Origin: Flavobacteriaceae bacterium
GTDB taxonomy: Bacteria > Bacteroidota > Bacteroidia > Flavobacteriales > Flavobacteriaceae
DNA: 64,000 bases
Assembly: GCA_013373385.1 (NCBI GenBank)
Contig: JABXHX010000019.1
Coordinates: forward strand, 1 to 64,000
Reading direction: 5' to 3'
Shown here in pieces: positions 18,704 through 29,573 of the stretch; positions within the stretch are counted from its first letter, which is position 1, and each line of letters begins with the position of its first letter. The notes beneath the pieces are model-generated. The model was not told where the DNA came from. It was given only the letters and a program-made list of their open reading frames with translations, and did not search any database. The position numbers were made by a program, and so were the translations under genes.

Positions 18704-20998
18704 TTATTCTATAATGATTTCGTCAATAAATGTCCAAGGTTTATTTCCAGCTCCAGCTTTTCCATCTGGAATGATTCCGTAATTCACTACTTTTAATTTT
18801 ACATATCGAGTAGAAATTTTGGTTTCTAGTTTTAAATCTACAAGTTTTTCTTCTGTGTCTTCAATCTCTGCTGGTAGGTATTCTTCACTTCCTGGAAAAC
18901 TAATAATTACTTGAGATGGAGCGTAAATCCAATTTCCTCTACTATTATTAAAACGTGTTTGGATACTGTTAATGGTTATTTCTTTACCTAAATCAATTGT
19001 AATTTCTACATCTGTACCAGCAAAGCCAAGCCATTCGTCGTCGCCAAACCTTTTATCACTTCCCTTTATTCCGTTAATGATTGATGTATTTCCGTTACCA
19101 CTATATTGCTTATTTGGCTGTACATCAAAAGAAATTGATTTTCCACTAGCTAAATGCATAAAAGCTTCTTTCTCTAAAACACTACTTATTAGCTTGTCAT
19201 CATTGAAAGTTGCAGCTTTAAGAATAATGTTTTTATCAACTTTAATTGGTTGACTGTATATTGCCGAATTTCCTGTTGGTTCAGAGCCATCTGTTGTATA
19301 TCTAATTGTTTTGCCTTGTGTGGTTTCTGATAAATCAAAATAAGTAAACCCGTCTTTCAATGTGGTTTTGCATTTTATTTCATATAAGTGATTGGCGTAG
19401 TTAACCTTTTTTGCATCTAATCTTTTAAAATAACTTACTAATCTATTTTTGAAATCAGAAAAATTTCTGTCTTTAGGATTTGACCAAACAACCTCACTTA
19501 AAGCAACCATTCTAGGAAATGCCATGTATTCTACATGTTCAGCAGTTTTCATATATTCGGTCCACACATTTCCTTGTGCACCTAGTACATATTTGGCCTC
19601 TTCTTTGGTTAGTTCTTCTGGAATGGGATTAAAACTGTATACCTTTTCTAAAGGTAAAAAACCACCAATAGCAACAGGTTCATTTTCGTTGGTAGATTGA
19701 TAATGGTCAAAATAACAATGAGATCCAGGAGTTAAAATTACATCGTGATGTTGTTTTGCTGCCACAATTGCACCGTTTGTTCCTCTCCAAGACATTACTG
19801 TTGCGTTTGGAGCTAGACCACCTTCTAAAATTTCATCCCATCCAATAATTTGTTTTCCTTTAGAGTTGATGTATTTCTCCATTCTAGAGATAAAATAACT
19901 CTGTAATTCATGTTCGTCTTTTAAGCCTTCTCTTTTAATTACTTGCTGACAGTTTTTACAAGCTTTCCATCTAGTTTTTGGAGCTTCATCTCCACCAATA
20001 TGAATGTATTTCCCAGGAAATAGCGTCATTACTTCGTCTAATACAGCTTCTAAGAATTTAAAAGTAGTTTCTTTGGTACAATAAATATCGTCAAAAACAC
20101 CCCATTTTGTGGCAACATCAATTGGTTTTTCTGTACAGCCCAAATGAGGATAAGCACTAAGCGCAGCTTGTGAGTGACCTGGCATTTCTATCTCTGGAAT
20201 CACAGTAATTTGCCTTTCTGAAGCATATTTAACAATATCTTTTACTTGCTCTTGCGTATAGTAACCGCCATATTTTTTCCCATCAAATTGATGTGGTTGG
20301 TCAGAATAATGACCAATTAAAGTTTCTTTTCTAAAAGCAGCAACTTCATTTAGTTTTGGATATTTTTTAATTTCAATTCTCCAACCTTGATCTTCGGTTA
20401 AATGCCAATGAAACGTATTCATTTTTAACATTGCCATTAAATCAATATACTTTTTAATAAATGCAACCGAGAAAAAATGTCTACCAACATCAAGGTGCAT
20501 TCCACGGTATCTAAATTGTGGTTTGTCTGTAATTTCTATATTTTGTATCGTTACAGAATTTTCTTTATAGCTGGCATCTTCAAAAGAAGCAGGTAGTAGT
20601 TGTCTTAAAGATTGAAAACCATAAAAAGCACCTCTAGGCGAATTGGCTTTAATAGTTATTGCGTCAGAATTTACTGATAGAGCATAAGCTTCTTCTTCCT
20701 TTATAGTTTTATCTTTAATAAAAGAGATTTTTTTTGAAGTGTCGTTTGTTGTAAATGTAATAGAACTTCCGTTTTCAATAAATGCTTTTGCAAAATTTGC
20801 TACAGTAGAAAAAGCTTTATCAGATTTTATAGCAACGTTATTATCTAGCGTAAAAGTCCCATCATTTACTTTTTGATTAAGCGGAATGGGAATAATTTCG
20901 GGTTTTACAGGAGTGGTTTTTTTGTTAAAACAAGATGTATATAGTAATATTACAGCTGTACATAGTAAAAAACGTGTAGTTAGTCTAAAAATACGCAT
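18704..20998 (-). CDS. GH20 beta-N-acetylhexosaminidase lipoprotein
   Basis: The enzyme removes terminal beta-GlcNAc or GalNAc using substrate-assisted catalysis. The lipobox is LYTSC (Cys23). A GH20b domain covers about 35-160, and the catalytic barrel starts at FRYRGMHLDVGRHF. The catalytic pair is D337-E338 in HIGGDEAP. After the barrel comes a chitobiase/HexC-type module (YTTDGSEPTGNSAIY) and then an F5/8-type beta-sandwich ending near W-T-F-I-D-E-I. At 764 residues it is full length. It is divergent from the GH92 gene across 62 bases, which suggests shared control. Its C-terminal modules closely resemble those of the GH92 protein. Confidence 0.96.
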   Translation of the reverse strand: MRIFRLTTRFLLCTAVILLYTSCFNKKTTPVKPEIIPIPLNQKVNDGTFTLDNNVAIKSDKAFSTVANFAKAFIENGSSITFTTNDTSKKISFIKDKTIKEEEAYALSVNSDAITIKANSPRGAFYGFQSLRQLLPASFEDASYKENSVTIQNIEITDKPQFRYRGMHLDVGRHFFSVAFIKKYIDLMAMLKMNTFHWHLTEDQGWRIEIKKYPKLNEVAAFRKETLIGHYSDQPHQFDGKKYGGYYTQEQVKDIVKYASERQITVIPEIEMPGHSQAALSAYPHLGCTEKPIDVATKWGVFDDIYCTKETTFKFLEAVLDEVMTLFPGKYIHIGGDEAPKTRWKACKNCQQVIKREGLKDEHELQSYFISRMEKYINSKGKQIIGWDEILEGGLAPNATVMSWRGTNGAIVAAKQHHDVILTPGSHCYFDHYQSTNENEPVAIGGFLPLEKVYSFNPIPEELTKEEAKYVLGAQGNVWTEYMKTAEHVEYMAFPRMVALSEVVWSNPKDRNFSDFKNRLVSYFKRLDAKKVNYANHLYEIKCKTTLKDGFTYFDLSETTQGKTIRYTTDGSEPTGNSAIYSQPIKVDKNIILKAATFNDDKLISSVLEKEAFMHLASGKSISFDVQPNKQYSGNGNTSIINGIKGSDKRFGDDEWLGFAGTDVEITIDLGKEITINSIQTRFNNSRGNWIYAPSQVIISFPGSEEYLPAEIEDTEEKLVDLKLETKISTRYVKLKVVNYGIIPDGKAGAGNKPWTFIDEIIIE

Positions 20999-21060
20999 AA
21001 TTTAATAGGTTGATTATAGTTATCTTGCTAATTTAGTCAAAAAATAAAACCAACCATAAG

Positions 21061-23988
21061 ATGAAAAAACTTTTTTTATTTGCAGCTATAATCCTTGTTT
21101 TAATAGCTTCTTGTAAACCAAAATTACCAACTACAACTGCTAAAAAAGACCAGCAACTTATTACCTATGTAAATCCGTTTATTGGTACAGGTGGTCATGG
21201 GCATACCTACCCTGGAGCTACTATGCCTTTTGGGATGATGCAATTGAGTCCAGATACCCGTTTAGATGGTTGGGATGGCTGTTCTGGATACCATTATTCT
21301 GATAAAGAGATTTATGGATTTTCTCATACACACCTTAGTGGAACAGGAGTTTCTGATTATGGAGATGTTTTATTAATGCCAACCAATAAAGTTGTATTTA
21401 ACAATGGGGCAGATGGTAAAGAAGGCTATAAGTCTAAATTTTCTCACGAAAAAGAAATTGCAGAGCCAGGTTACTATAAAGTTCATTTAGAAGATACCAA
21501 TATTGATGTGGAATTAACAGTTTCTACAAGAAGCGGAATTCATAAATATGAGTTTCCTAAAGGAAGTAAACAAGTCATCATTTTAGATTTAGAGCATAGA
21601 GATATGGTATTAGATTCTAAATTAAATATCAAATCTAACACAGAAATATCAGGTTATAGACATTCAAAAGCATGGGCAACAGACCAACGATTGTTTTTTG
21701 ATATGAAATTCTCTAAACCTTATACTAAGGTTACTTTTTTAGATGATAAAAAAGAAGGAAAGAAGGTGAAAGCAGCATTCGAGTTTGACAATACGACTGG
21801 TAATACGATTAATGTAATTGTTGGAATATCTCCTGTAGATATAGAAGGCGCTTTGCATAACTGGCATCTGGAAATAGGAGAGAAATCTTTTGATGAACTA
21901 AAAAAAGCAGCGCAGAATGAATGGGAATATCAGCTAGAAAAAATTGTTGTAGAGTCAGATGATTTTAATTATAAAACCAATTTTTATACTTCTTTATACC
22001 ATACTATGATTGCTCCAAACACCTATCAAGATGTTGATGGACGTTATAGAGGAATGGATTTAAAAATACACCAATCTAAAGATCATACACATTATACAGT
22101 ATTTTCTTTGTGGGATACGTATAGAGCTGCACATCCTCTATATACCATTATTGAGCAGGATAGAACTGTAGATTTTATTAGAACATTTATAAAGAAATAT
22201 GAAAATGGTGGTATTATGCCAATCTGGGATTTAGCAGCAAATTATACAGGTTGTATGATTGGTTACCATGCTGTGCCTGTTATTGCCGATGCGTATTTAA
22301 AAGGAATTAGAGATTATGATGTAGACAAAGCTTTTGAGGCAATGAAACATTCGGCAACCAGAGATAAATTGGGCCTGTATTCGTACAAAAAATATGGATT
22401 TATTCCAGTAGAAAAAGAAAGTGAGTCAGTCTCTAAAACATTAGAGTATGCATATGATGATTGGACCATTGCGCAAATGGCAAAATCACTAGGTAAAAAA
22501 GAAGATTATAAAACTTATACAGAAAGAGCACAGTATTATAAAAATGTGTATGATCCTTCTACAAAATTTATGAGAGGTAGATTTAGAAATACATGGTTTG
22601 CACCTTTTGACCCATACGAAGTAAACTTTAATTATACAGAAGCCAATTCTTGGCAATACAGTTTTTATGTTCCACAAGACGTGAGCGGATTTATCAAATT
22701 ACTTGGTGGTAAAGATATGTTAGAGAAACAATTAGACACTTTGTTTAAAGCAAAAAGTAAAACTTCTGGACGCCATCAAGTAGATATTACAGGCTTGATT
22801 GGGCAGTATGCACATGGAAATGAACCAAGTCATCACATGGCATATTTGTACAATTTTGTAAACAAACCGCACAAAACACAAGAAAAAGTTCGTCAAATTT
22901 TAACAGAAATGTATACTAATGCACCAGATGGTATTTCTGGTAACGAAGACTGTGGGCAAATGAGTGCTTGGTATATTTTAAGTTCCCTCGGATTCTATTC
23001 TGTTACTCCAGCTTCAAATCAATATATCATTGGTGGACCATTGTTTGATAAAGCCACGATTAATTTAGAAAATGGCAAGACATTTACCATTGTTGCTGAG
23101 GCGATTTCAGACAAGAATAAATACATAAAAAGTGTGGCATTAAATGGTAAACAATATCCATATACGTATTTAAAGCATCAAGATATTATCAACGGAGGTA
23201 GCCTACATTTTGTAATGACAGACAAGCCAACAGATTGGGGTACAAAGAACAAGCACATTCCAATCACAGAAATAAAAGAACATTTGGTAGTTGCTGCACC
23301 GTTTATTGCTAGTGGTGATATTGCTTTTAAAGGTAGTACTGAAGTTACTTTAAATACAGTAGAAGAAGATGCTACTATTTATTATTCAATGGGAAAAGAT
23401 TTTGTGAAATATGAAAAACCAATTCAACTTTCAGAAAAAGTAGTCTTAAAGGTATATGCAGAGAAAGATGGTAAAAAGAGTGCTACCATAACGACAGAGT
23501 TTTTAAAGATTGACCCAAATATTACAATTTCACTTAAAAACAATTATGCAAACCAATACAACGGAGGTGGTAAAAATGCGTTGATAGACGGAATTATAGG
23601 TGCAGAAGATTTTAGAACAGGTACTTGGCAAGGATACCAAAATATAGATGTAATTGCTACGGTAGATTTGGGTAAACAAAGAGAGGTTTCATCAACAAGT
23701 ATTGGATTTTTAGAAGATCAACGTAGTTGGATTTTCTTACCAACTTCCATAGATGTTTATGTAAGTTCAGATAATAAAAAGTTTAGAAAAGTAGCTTCAG
23801 AAAAATTAGAGAAAGTACAACCAAAAGAAAAAGTATCTGTAAAAAGAGCTTCGTATGTATTTAAGCCGCAACACGTAAGATATATCAAAGTAGTAGCTAA
23901 ACAACTAGGAGAATTACCAGAGTGGCATTTAGGGTACAAACATAATGGTAGATCATGGTTGTTTGTAGATGAAATTCAAATTAAATAA
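21061..23988 (+). CDS. GH92 exo-alpha-mannosidase lipoprotein with C-terminal accessory modules
   Basis: GH92 enzymes are calcium-dependent inverting exo-alpha-mannosidases, often acting on alpha-1,2-mannose of N-glycans. The lipobox is LIASC (Cys18). The N-terminal beta-sandwich carries VNPFIGTGGHGHTYPGA. The catalytic (alpha/alpha)6 domain has the probable general acid E527 (TEANSWQY) and the GNEDCGQMSAWY segment (E629, D630), whose acidic residues match the family's base region. The typical GH92 end is near residue 735. From about 750, extra modules follow: a HexC-like segment (ATIYYSMGKDF) and an F5/8-type domain ending WLFVDEIQIK. The 975-residue length is explained by these additions. 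Exact linkage specificity is not readable. Confidence 0.96.
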   Translation: MKKLFLFAAIILVLIASCKPKLPTTTAKKDQQLITYVNPFIGTGGHGHTYPGATMPFGMMQLSPDTRLDGWDGCSGYHYSDKEIYGFSHTHLSGTGVSDYGDVLLMPTNKVVFNNGADGKEGYKSKFSHEKEIAEPGYYKVHLEDTNIDVELTVSTRSGIHKYEFPKGSKQVIILDLEHRDMVLDSKLNIKSNTEISGYRHSKAWATDQRLFFDMKFSKPYTKVTFLDDKKEGKKVKAAFEFDNTTGNTINVIVGISPVDIEGALHNWHLEIGEKSFDELKKAAQNEWEYQLEKIVVESDDFNYKTNFYTSLYHTMIAPNTYQDVDGRYRGMDLKIHQSKDHTHYTVFSLWDTYRAAHPLYTIIEQDRTVDFIRTFIKKYENGGIMPIWDLAANYTGCMIGYHAVPVIADAYLKGIRDYDVDKAFEAMKHSATRDKLGLYSYKKYGFIPVEKESESVSKTLEYAYDDWTIAQMAKSLGKKEDYKTYTERAQYYKNVYDPSTKFMRGRFRNTWFAPFDPYEVNFNYTEANSWQYSFYVPQDVSGFIKLLGGKDMLEKQLDTLFKAKSKTSGRHQVDITGLIGQYAHGNEPSHHMAYLYNFVNKPHKTQEKVRQILTEMYTNAPDGISGNEDCGQMSAWYILSSLGFYSVTPASNQYIIGGPLFDKATINLENGKTFTIVAEAISDKNKYIKSVALNGKQYPYTYLKHQDIINGGSLHFVMTDKPTDWGTKNKHIPITEIKEHLVVAAPFIASGDIAFKGSTEVTLNTVEEDATIYYSMGKDFVKYEKPIQLSEKVVLKVYAEKDGKKSATITTEFLKIDPNITISLKNNYANQYNGGGKNALIDGIIGAEDFRTGTWQGYQNIDVIATVDLGKQREVSSTSIGFLEDQRSWIFLPTSIDVYVSSDNKKFRKVASEKLEKVQPKEKVSVKRASYVFKPQHVRYIKVVAKQLGELPEWHLGYKHNGRSWLFVDEIQIK

Positions 23989-24017
23989 TAAAAGGTAAAC
24001 TTTTTATTGATGATAAG

Positions 24018-24290
24018 TACATTATATATCTTTTTGCTTTAGGTTTTTATCCTGTAACACCGGGATCAAATCAATATGCACTTAGAAGCCCGTTGGTTAA
24101 AAAAGCAACCTTACATTTAGAAAACAGAAATACATTAGTAATTGCTACTAAGAATCAATATAAAGAAAATGTATATGTAAAAAACCTGAGTATTAATGGT
24201 AAAGAACTCAAGAGAAATTATATCTTACACAAAGAATTAATGAATGGTGGGGAGTTTGTGTTTACCATGTCTAAAAAAACAAAAAAATGA
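24018..24290 (+). pseudogene. 3' remnant of a second GH92 mannosidase gene
   Basis: A frame starting at 24018 reads through LGFYPVTPGSNQY (from 24039), then VKKATLHLENRNT, VKNLSINGKELKRNYI and NGGEFVFTMSK, ending at TGA 24288-24290. This aligns with the C-terminal part of the intact GH92 upstream (LGFYSVTPASNQY, FDKATINLENGKT, INGGSLHFVMT). The catalytic domains and a plausible start are missing; only a TTG at 24093 could start it. Its stop overlaps the next gene's ATG (ATGA), as expected if a full GH92 gene was once coupled to the asparaginase. It is not a frameshifted end of the upstream gene, since that gene retains its own copy of this domain. Confidence 0.85.
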
Positions 24291-25294
24291 AAAGAAGAAA
24301 TTTTTTAAAAAAAGCATCAATTACTGGGATAGGTTTGGCTGTAGCACCAACTATTACTTCTTGTGAAACAACAGAAAAAAAAGAGTCTAAAAAAATTGTT
24401 GCTGATACAAGTAAAACTATTGTTCCTGTTGTAGTTGCTACATGGAATTTTAAAAATGCCACCAAGGCAGCATGGGAAGTGTTAGAAAAAGGAGGAATGG
24501 CAATAGATGCTGTTGAACAAGGCTGTAGAGCAGAAGAAGCAGATGTGAAAAATACTACAGTAGGTAAAGGTGGTTCTCCTGACAGAGACGGAAATGTAAC
24601 CTTAGATGCCTGTATTATGAATAAAGAAGGTAATTATGGCGCTGTTGTTTGTATGGAAAATATTGTACATCCGGTTTCTGTTGCGCGTAAAGTAATGGAG
24701 GAAACACCTCATGTATTATTGGCGGGAAAAGGAGCTGAGCAGTTTGCGGTTGAGCAAGGGTTTAAAAGAGAAAATTTGCTAACCGAAGCTTCTAAAAAAG
24801 CTTGGGAAAAATGGAAAATAACATCAGAATACAAACCAATTATCAATATAGAAAATCACGATACAATTGGTATGTTAGCTATTGATAGTAAGGGAGATAT
24901 TTCTGGAGCTTGTACCACAAGCGGCATGGCGTATAAAATGGCTGGCCGGGTAGGAGATTCTGCCGTAATTGGCTCAGGATTATTTATTGACAATACAGTA
25001 GGAGGTGCAACCGCAACAGGTATGGGAGAAGAGGTATTAAAAACCGTAGGAAGCTTTTTAATTGTTGAATTGATGCGACAAGGTAGAACACCTCAAGAAG
25101 CTTGTGAAGAAGGGGTAAGAAGAATTGTAACTTCGAACCCGAATTACAAAAACTTTCAAGTTGGTTATGTTGCTTTAAATAAAAAAGGAGAATACGGTTG
25201 TTATTGCATTCATCCAGGTTTTGGTATTAGTAAATACCAAGACGGAAAGCAAATTTATATTGAATCTAGCTCACATATTAAGAAGAAGGTTTAA
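24287..25294 (+). CDS. N4-(beta-N-acetylglucosaminyl)-L-asparaginase (glycosylasparaginase)
   Basis: This Ntn-hydrolase cleaves the GlcNAc-Asn bond, the last step in N-glycoprotein breakdown. The autoproteolysis site is D192-T193 in NHDTIGM, where T193 becomes the N-terminal nucleophile. SGACTTSGMAYKMAGRVGDS and IGSGLFID are the conserved substrate-binding and oligomer segments. The N terminus has KRRNFLKK, a twin-arginine motif, and ITSC (Cys26), a lipobox, so it is probably a Tat-exported lipoprotein. The 335-residue length fits the flavobacterial enzyme. It overlaps the GH92 remnant by 4 bases and is followed by a strong terminator. Confidence 0.96.
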   Translation: MKRRNFLKKASITGIGLAVAPTITSCETTEKKESKKIVADTSKTIVPVVVATWNFKNATKAAWEVLEKGGMAIDAVEQGCRAEEADVKNTTVGKGGSPDRDGNVTLDACIMNKEGNYGAVVCMENIVHPVSVARKVMEETPHVLLAGKGAEQFAVEQGFKRENLLTEASKKAWEKWKITSEYKPIINIENHDTIGMLAIDSKGDISGACTTSGMAYKMAGRVGDSAVIGSGLFIDNTVGGATATGMGEEVLKTVGSFLIVELMRQGRTPQEACEEGVRRIVTSNPNYKNFQVGYVALNKKGEYGCYCIHPGFGISKYQDGKQIYIESSSHIKKKV

Positions 25295-25303
25295 GATAAG
25301 AAT

Positions 25304-25336
25304 AAAAAAACCGAAGCATTTGCTTCGGTTTTTTTT
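25304..25336. terminator. bidirectional terminator between asparaginase and yidC
   Basis: AAAAAAACCGAAGC, ATTT, GCTTCGGTTTTTTTT forms a strong symmetrical stem with A and T tracts on both sides, serving converging genes. Confidence 0.93.
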
Positions 25337-25359
25337 ATGATGAAACAGATGATTGTGTG

Positions 25360-27246
25360 TTATTTTCTATTTCTTTTTTGTTGCGCTTGTTGTTCTTGTG
25401 CTTGTTTCATAGCATCATCTAAACGTTGTCTAAACTTCCCTTTTTTCTTTTCAGGACGTTTTTTGTTCTCTTCTATTTTTGCATGAATCTTAGCTTCATC
25501 AATTACATAGTTTTTAATCACTAGCATAATTACGATCGTTAATAAGTTAGAGATAAAGTAATACAAACTCAAACTACTTGCATAGTTGTTAAAGAAGAAA
25601 AGCATCATAATTGGCGAAAAGTATATCATCCACTTCATCATCTTTTGCATATCTGGCATCCCTTCTTGTACAGGCGCTTGCATATTTGCCTGTTGACTTT
25701 GGTTCATTTTCATATAAAAGAAAATGGCAACCGAAGCTAAAATTGGGAATAAACTCACGTGACTACCATAGAACGGAATTTCAAATGGTAATTGGAAAAC
25801 TGAATCGTATGAAGATAAATCATCTGCCCATAAAAAGCCTTTCTGTCTCAATTCTAAATTAGAAGGGAAGAAACGGAACAATGCAAAGAATATTGGCATT
25901 TGCAATAAGGCTGGAATACAACCAGACATCATACTTACTCCTGCTTTTCGCTGTACAGCCATGGTTTCTTGCTGACGTTTTAAAGCATTTTCTTTTCCTG
26001 GATACTTTTCGTTAATTGCTTGTAATTCTGGACGAATCACTTTCATCTTTGCACTAGAAACATATGATTTGTAAACCAATGGAGACATTAAAATACGTAC
26101 TACAATGGTCATTAAAATAATAATCAATCCGTAGTTAGACAGCCAGCCACTTAATAAATCAAATACAGGAATAAAGATGGTGCGGTTAATGGCTCCAAAA
26201 ATTCCCCAACCTAAATCTACAACTTCGCCTAATTCTTTTCCTTCGTAAGCTTTTAAGGTTTTATAATCTGCAGGTCCGTAATACCAGTTCATGCTGTAGT
26301 TTAACTCACCATTTTTTAAATCTAACGGAGCCTGAACTTGATATCCTTTGGTGAAAACAGTATCAATATGCTCATCTTTCACCAAGTTTTTAGAAGTTAA
26401 CGAGGCTTTGTTAAAAGGAGTGTCAGTAATTAAAATTGAGGTAAAGAAATGCTGTTTAAAAGCAGCCCATTTTACTTCGTCAACAACTTCGTTATCATCA
26501 CCTGCGGCAGAAAGATAGTCGTCTTCGTCTGTAAAGAATTTTAACTCAGAATACATATTCTCAGTTTTTAAACTCTTTTCATTTCTAAAGGCATTAAGTT
26601 TCCAGTCTAAATTTACGGTATGCGAAGAATTAAGAACATTACTTAACCCTTGTGAACGCACAGCAAAACCAATCATATAATCGTTTGGCTTCATTTCGTA
26701 CCTGTATTCTAAAAACTGTGTTTCAGAAACTTTCAATTTCATAGAAAGTACATTGTTCTCTCCATTTTTAGTTACCGTTGGTGTAAACAGTAAATCTTTG
26801 GTATTTAAAATTCTATTATCAGTAGTTCCGAAATTAATATTGAAAGAAGCGTTATTGTCTTTAATTAAATAAAGAGGTAAAGAATCGTAGGTTTTGTAGT
26901 TTTTAACTAAGGCCTTAACAATCTGCCCACCTTTATTATCAATAGTTAATTTTAAAACTTTATTTTCTAAAACAGTAGTACCTTCTTTGGCTGTTTGTGC
27001 TCCGTAAGCAAAAGCGCCTAACTTGTTTTGTAAAGCAACGTTTTTTATAGAGTCGCTAACAATAGTATTTTTAGAATTTGTGGTTTGTATTGGTGTTGTT
27101 GTAGTTTTGGTTGAGTCTACAACTGTTTCGGTAGTGTTATTGGTTGGAGTAACTTCTTCTTGGTTTGTGTACATAAACCATAACATAATTGCTCCTAATA
27201 AAAGTAATCCGATAAACGAATTTGCGTCAAATTTTTTTTGTTCCAT
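25360..27246 (-). CDS. yidC: membrane protein insertase YidC
   Basis: YidC/Oxa1 inserts proteins into the inner membrane. The 628-residue protein has an N-terminal membrane anchor (FIGLLLLGAIMLWFMY), a long periplasmic beta domain (about 60-355), and the conserved insertase core with membrane helices from about 370 (SNYGLIIILMTIVVRILMSPL) onwards. The hydrophilic-groove arginine is in that helix. The C terminus is basic (KKRPEKKKGKFRQR), suited to ribosome binding. It follows pyrG on the same strand after 226 bases with a TAAATTTG element in the gap. This differs from the rpmH-rnpA-yidC order common in other phyla, though rpmH is only 2 kb away. Confidence 0.97.
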   Translation of the reverse strand: MEQKKFDANSFIGLLLLGAIMLWFMYTNQEEVTPTNNTTETVVDSTKTTTTPIQTTNSKNTIVSDSIKNVALQNKLGAFAYGAQTAKEGTTVLENKVLKLTIDNKGGQIVKALVKNYKTYDSLPLYLIKDNNASFNINFGTTDNRILNTKDLLFTPTVTKNGENNVLSMKLKVSETQFLEYRYEMKPNDYMIGFAVRSQGLSNVLNSSHTVNLDWKLNAFRNEKSLKTENMYSELKFFTDEDDYLSAAGDDNEVVDEVKWAAFKQHFFTSILITDTPFNKASLTSKNLVKDEHIDTVFTKGYQVQAPLDLKNGELNYSMNWYYGPADYKTLKAYEGKELGEVVDLGWGIFGAINRTIFIPVFDLLSGWLSNYGLIIILMTIVVRILMSPLVYKSYVSSAKMKVIRPELQAINEKYPGKENALKRQQETMAVQRKAGVSMMSGCIPALLQMPIFFALFRFFPSNLELRQKGFLWADDLSSYDSVFQLPFEIPFYGSHVSLFPILASVAIFFYMKMNQSQQANMQAPVQEGMPDMQKMMKWMIYFSPIMMLFFFNNYASSLSLYYFISNLLTIVIMLVIKNYVIDEAKIHAKIEENKKRPEKKKGKFRQRLDDAMKQAQEQQAQQKRNRK

Positions 27247-27303
27247 TGATTGATTTTAAATGTCAACTTGTCATTTTGTTTCTATCGATTGTAGAAAACC
27301 CGA

Positions 27304-27311
27304 CAAATTTA
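27304..27311 (-). promoter_or_regulatory. yidC -7 promoter element
   Basis: TAAATTTG on the minus strand (27311-27304) lies 57 bases before the yidC ATG in the 226-base pyrG-yidC gap. The rest of that gap shows no gene I can support. Confidence 0.5.
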
Positions 27312-27472
27312 GCAAAACTGCACTGTTTTTAGTTGTTTTTGCTAGTTTTATTTTTGATGATCTTTATAGTTCAAATGCTGTTCCAATATTTTTACAGAAA
27401 CACATTCAGTATCTCATAACAATAACCATCGGTTGCTTTGTTAGACTTTTGATTAGGTTGTTTGTTACAAAA

Positions 27473-29133
<1,661 letters not shown>

Positions 29134-29210
29134 TAAAAAAAGAATAAAATACGTTAAAAATTAAGCAAAATAGGTTGCTGAAAAATTATTTTATTTTTTT
29201 TAAAATTGTA

Positions 29211-29241
29211 TTTGTCAAAAACAAAACTAGTTGTATATTTG
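29211..29241 (+). promoter_or_regulatory. rpmH promoter (-33/-7 Bacteroidota type)
   Basis: TTTG at 29211-29214, a 19-base spacer and TATATTTG at 29234-29241 match the primary sigma factor consensus exactly. The leader to the rpmH ATG is about 65 bases. Confidence 0.8.
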
Positions 29242-29311
29242 CCCACGCTTTTAGCAGACGGAATTTCACAAAAGCAAAATTAAGTTAAGAAGATATTTAA
29301 AAGAATAAGTA

Positions 29312-29473
29312 ATGCCAAAAAGAACGTACCAACCATCAAATAGAAAGAGAAGAAACAAACACGGTTTCAGAGATAGAATGGCTTCTGCTAATGGTCGTAA
29401 AGTATTAGCTAGAAGAAGAGCTAAAGGAAGAAAGAGATTAACTGTTTCATCTGAAACAAGACATAAGAAATAA
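29312..29473 (+). CDS. rpmH: 50S ribosomal protein L34
   Basis: This 53-codon gene encodes a very basic protein beginning [20 protein letters not shown] and continuing with [22 protein letters not shown], the L34 signature. It ends T-R-H-K-K. L34 is part of the large ribosomal subunit. It has its own consensus promoter and a terminator immediately after, so it appears monocistronic. rnpA and dnaA, its neighbours in many bacteria, are not next to it. Confidence 0.97.
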   Translation: MPKRTYQPSNRKRRNKHGFRDRMASANGRKVLARRRAKGRKRLTVSSETRHKK

Positions 29474-29494
29474 TGATTAACAATTGTTAATAAT

Positions 29495-29527
29495 AAAGGT
29501 GTTGCTATTTTAGTAACACCTTTTTTT
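29495..29527 (+). terminator. rpmH terminator
   Basis: AAAGGTGTTGCTA pairs with TAGTAACACCTTT around a TTT loop (one G-T pair), followed by a T run. It lies 22 bases after the rpmH stop. Confidence 0.85.
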
Positions 29528-29543
29528 ATACCTAAGCAATTTT

Positions 29544-29551
29544 TATTTTTG
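29544..29551 (+). promoter_or_regulatory. carB -7 promoter element
   Basis: TATTTTTG matches TAnnTTTG exactly and lies 22 bases before the carB ATG, directly after the rpmH terminator. No clear TTTG is present at the -33 position. Confidence 0.55.
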
Positions 29552-29573
29552 ACAACACAATACAACCAAGAAA

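Noticed and set aside
21000..21060. GGTTG/CAACC symmetry in the divergent GH20-GH92 gap as an operator
   Set aside because: The arms are only 5 bp and about 40 bases apart, which is easily chance; no consensus site was clear.
23989..24290. Frameshift that would join the remnant to the upstream GH92
   Set aside because: The intact GH92 already contains its own copy of this domain and continues with two more modules to a normal stop, so the remnant must come from a second gene.
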